Of a stretch of DNA of 7,831 bases, positions 5,579 to 7,831 are shown in pieces. This stretch comes from PVC group bacterium. Its GTDB lineage: Bacteria; Verrucomicrobiota; Kiritimatiellia; UBA8416; PXDI01. The notes under the pieces are model-generated. The model did not search any database and was not told the origin of the DNA. It worked only from the letters and a program-made list of their open reading frames with translations. The translations under genes were made by a program, and so were the position numbers. Positions within the stretch are counted from its first letter, which is position 1. The number at the start of each line of letters is the position of its first letter. The stretch is taken from assembly GCA_003565095.1 (NCBI GenBank), contig PXDI01000116.1, positions 1 through 7,831 of the forward strand, in the 5' to 3' direction.

Positions 5579-6487
5579 ATGGCAGATAACGGCAGCACCG
5601 ACAAGAGCGCCTGGGCATTGAAACCAAAGGATTCCTCAGGAGCAAGCACTCCTGCTGAGAAAAAACCCGTATCGCGTGGCAACTCATGGGGAACTCCCGC
5701 CCCCACCTCCCGCCCTGCCCCTCCGCCTCCCGAACCTGAAGAGGAATATGAAGAAGTTGAAGAATATGAAGAGGTTGAGGTAGACGCAGATTTTGAAGAG
5801 GAAGAAGAGCAAGAAGAAACCGTCGAAGCAATACCAACTGCTCCCGCACCGCCAGCTAAACTACGCATGAAGCGCCGCGAAGTCGCTGACGTCAGTGCCT
5901 ATAATCCGGTTGTCGAGCGCTTTCCAGAAAAGCCGCCGGTTGATTATAGTAAATATGTAAAAACCGTCACAAAAGTGATTGCCGGTGCCATTGCTGCATT
6001 AATTGTGGCCGCAGTAGGGCTGGCGTTTTTCCCGCTCGGCGAGACAACTGACGCAGAAGCATTCGGGCAGGCACTTGATTATATCGAAGAGCTTAACGCA
6101 AAGTTTGATAAGGGCGAAATTGCGGATATGGCTACAATGCAGAATCTTCTGCAACTTTCCCGCAATATCCGTGAATCCCCGGCGAATCGCGAAGCGATGG
6201 CGGCATTACGTGCGGTTTACGCCATGGGGCATGTGCAGGCCGGAAGAATTAATCAGGGCCGGCCTGCCGCCGAATTTGTGGCACAAAACTACGCCGATAC
6301 TCAATTCGGTGATATGTGCAACTTGAGCGGAATTGTGCGCGGACTTGAAATAGACAGAGTAAAAGCCCGCAATGCCTACGGCGAAGTGCTGGAAACCGCC
6401 CCAACCGCCATCCGGACAGTATATGTCCGTATGGCCGCCAGACAGCGCCTGATCAATCTTCAACAGAAGATCAGATTCTGGGAGTAA
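5579..6487 (+). CDS. Single-pass membrane protein with acidic disordered N-terminus and helical C-terminal region
   Basis: I do not recognise the family. The 302 residues divide into clear parts. Residues 1-50 are polar and Pro/Ser/Thr-rich, with PAPPPPEPE around 46-54. Residues 52-83 are almost entirely acidic, with short EEYEEV-type repeats. A basic patch KLRMKRR (94-100) and a linker precede one hydrophobic segment VIAGAIAALIVAAVGLAFF (133-151). The remainder (about 155-302) is alpha-helical in character (AFGQALDYIEELNAKF, 160-175), with Ala-rich helix pairs that resemble TPR repeats. Basic residues before the membrane segment suggest that the acidic tail is cytoplasmic and the helical part periplasmic. 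Such layouts occur in scaffold proteins, but function is unknown. It has its own promoter and strong Shine-Dalgarno, and it converges with the SUMF1-domain gene with one base between the stops, so there is no room for a separate terminator. Confidence 0.85.
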   Translation: MADNGSTDKSAWALKPKDSSGASTPAEKKPVSRGNSWGTPAPTSRPAPPPPEPEEEYEEVEEYEEVEVDADFEEEEEQEETVEAIPTAPAPPAKLRMKRREVADVSAYNPVVERFPEKPPVDYSKYVKTVTKVIAGAIAALIVAAVGLAFFPLGETTDAEAFGQALDYIEELNAKFDKGEIADMATMQNLLQLSRNIRESPANREAMAALRAVYAMGHVQAGRINQGRPAAEFVAQNYADTQFGDMCNLSGIVRGLEIDRVKARNAYGEVLETAPTAIRTVYVRMAARQRLINLQQKIRFWE

Positions 6488-6488
6488 A

Positions 6489-7831
6489 TCAGTCGTTTAC
6501 AATATCAAGCGACCTTGCGCAACGGAATCCGATAAAGGCTTGCGAACGGGCACCATGCGTTACCCCGCGCATTTCACTGACGTTGCGCGGAAAGAAACGG
6601 GCATAGGCGGTCAGATCCGGCAAACCGCGTGTGGAACCCCGGCTGAGGTATGATCCACCGCGATACACTCTGGCCGTTCCACTCTCAGGCCCGGTCGGAT
6701 TCATCTGAGCAGGGGGTTCACAATCATACCCCTGCTTGTAATAATCGGCCACCCATTCAGCAGCATTGCCGATCATATGATAAACCCCATAAGGGCTGAG
6801 AGCCTCGGCCTTGTACTCAAGCACCCCCACCTCAATTGCCCGGATGGCCTCATCCGGCAGCAACTGGTCCACATTCCAGGTGCGGGCAGGCAACACGGTC
6901 GGCGGCGGAGGCGGCAACTCCTCCTGACGACCGCAACTAAACCCCAAGAAGTTTTTTTCAGGTTCCGGCGGTTGCGGCGGATTCTGCCGATCCATCTCAC
7001 GGGCCATGAAAGCGCGTCCATCCTCAGTATTGACACACAGCCGGTTCAAAGCGGTTTCGCCCCAGGGAAAAGTACGCCCGTCCATACCGCGGGCGGCTTT
7101 TTCCCACTCGGCCTCGGTCGGCAAACGCTTACCGGCCCATTTAGCGTAAGCATAGGCATCAAACCAGTCAACACCGACAACCGGCTGGTTGTCACCGTTG
7201 AGCGCATTGCTTTCCCATCCGACCGCGTCGTGCCGCTTCAATGGCGGGGCATCGGGATGCGCCATGCTGTAATCACTTGTACGCCTGACATATTCGACAA
7301 ACTTGCGGTAATCAGCATTAGTCACTTCATATTTATCGATTAGATAAGGATCAACGTAAACAATATGCATCGGAAAATCGAGATCCTCCGGACCACTGCC
7401 GGAACCCCCGCGCAGGAAATATCCGCCGGGAATAAAAACCATATCCCGCGGGATCTGTACATGCGGCCGCCGGTCACCAAGACCGGAACGACGATAGGCT
7501 TCCATAATCTGTTCATCCTGCAGCCGTCTGAAATAGTCGAAATCCATCTGCCGGATCATTTCCGCAGCCGGTCCCTCACTGTGCACCACCTGCTCAACCC
7601 AGAAATGCAGAAACGCACTGGTCTCTTGAACGGCTTCATCAAAGCGCCGCTCCTCAAGCAGCACCGGCATACGGTTGCGCATTATCTCAGGAAGACTGCG
7701 CGCGGCGGCGCGGCGGCGCTCAACCAGTTGCGCATGAAACTCCTGCACCCGTTCGTTGGTACGGAAATCAGGACGTCTTGCCAAGGCCCCCATCTGACGG
7801 GTGTAAAAATCGAAACGGCGTACCGCCGCCA
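6489..7831 (-). CDS. SUMF1/formylglycine-generating-enzyme-like protein, 5' end beyond the window
   Basis: The C-terminal two thirds is an FGE-sulfatase (SUMF1) domain. It contains DMVFIPGGYFLRGG (117-130 from the ATG at 7793), IDKYEVTNADYRKFV (152-166), VVGVDWFDAYAYAKWAGKRL (205-224), PTEAEWEKAARG (225-236), MIGNAAEWVADYY (340-352), RVYRGGSYLSRGS (375-387) and AFIGFRCARSLD (419-430). True FGE carries a cysteine pair after the RGGSF motif; here that stretch (SYLSRGSTRG) has none, so sulfatase cysteine oxidation is unlikely. A ligand-binding or structural use of the fold is more plausible. A proline-rich insert (271-305) interrupts the domain. The helical N-terminal part (1-110) is rich in Arg and Glu. 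The frame stays open to the window edge and the ATG at 7793 has no Shine-Dalgarno, so the real start probably lies outside. No signal peptide can be judged. Confidence 0.87.
   Translation of the reverse strand, partial: AAVRRFDFYTRQMGALARRPDFRTNERVQEFHAQLVERRRAAARSLPEIMRNRMPVLLEERRFDEAVQETSAFLHFWVEQVVHSEGPAAEMIRQMDFDYFRRLQDEQIMEAYRRSGLGDRRPHVQIPRDMVFIPGGYFLRGGSGSGPEDLDFPMHIVYVDPYLIDKYEVTNADYRKFVEYVRRTSDYSMAHPDAPPLKRHDAVGWESNALNGDNQPVVGVDWFDAYAYAKWAGKRLPTEAEWEKAARGMDGRTFPWGETALNRLCVNTEDGRAFMAREMDRQNPPQPPEPEKNFLGFSCGRQEELPPPPPTVLPARTWNVDQLLPDEAIRAIEVGVLEYKAEALSPYGVYHMIGNAAEWVADYYKQGYDCEPPAQMNPTGPESGTARVYRGGSYLSRGSTRGLPDLTAYARFFPRNVSEMRGVTHGARSQAFIGFRCARSLDIVND

Noticed and set aside
5457..5868. 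Minus-strand open frames opposite the acidic membrane-protein gene
   Set aside because: They are low-complexity shadows of the Glu-rich and Pro-rich codons on the plus strand and have no start signals of their own.
6206..6463. Antisense frames within the membrane-protein and SUMF1-like genes
   Set aside because: The sense frames encode coherent long proteins with family motifs; the antisense ones have no motifs or ribosome binding sites.

Overview
The window looks like bacterial chromosome with a defence-type accessory island of about 3 kb (roughly 10-3135) beside ordinary chromosomal genes. All supported genes have bacterial-type starts, Shine-Dalgarno sites or translational coupling, and sigma70-like promoters. 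The SUMF1-domain protein, the acidic tail-anchor-like membrane protein with a helical C-terminal region, and the DSDG-type HAD protein would suit the Verrucomicrobiota/Kiritimatiellota/Lentisphaerota group. That placement is an inference from gene style, not from a marker gene.

Island (10-3135). An 88-bp direct repeat (10-97 and 3048-3135, one mismatch) encloses the island. Inside it lies a pair of 35-37-bp inverted repeats (227-263 and 3000-3034), and a third, diverged copy of the same motif is at 699-738. Between the arms, all on the minus strand, are an ABC/AAA15-type ATPase (2719-1433) and a TOPRIM-like RloB/AbiLii-type protein (1436-789) overlapping by 4 nt. Together they form a two-gene anti-phage system of the AbiL/RloAB/PARIS style. 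A separate small gene (569-237) resembles the N-terminal part of DUF6946-type proteins and is cut off exactly where the left inverted-repeat arm begins. The operon has a candidate promoter (TTGACG-17 nt-GACTAT) and, just upstream, a 25-bp interrupted palindrome.

Chromosomal block (3316-7831). A beta-phosphoglucomutase-like HAD phosphatase (3316-3975) is followed by a promoter and a two-gene operon. The operon holds a second, atypical HAD protein (4055-4954) and a CobO/BtuR corrinoid adenosyltransferase (4942-5499), which overlap by 13 nt. A well-formed promoter and Shine-Dalgarno then lead to a single-pass membrane protein with a proline-rich and highly acidic cytoplasmic N-terminus (5579-6487). 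Converging on it, with one base between the stops, is a SUMF1/formylglycine-generating-enzyme-like protein (minus strand, 6489 to beyond the right edge) that lacks the catalytic cysteines of true FGEs.

No rRNA, tRNA, CRISPR array or complete transposase gene was seen. The main point of interest is the repeat architecture around the ATPase/TOPRIM pair, which suggests a small exchangeable defence cassette without its own recombinase.
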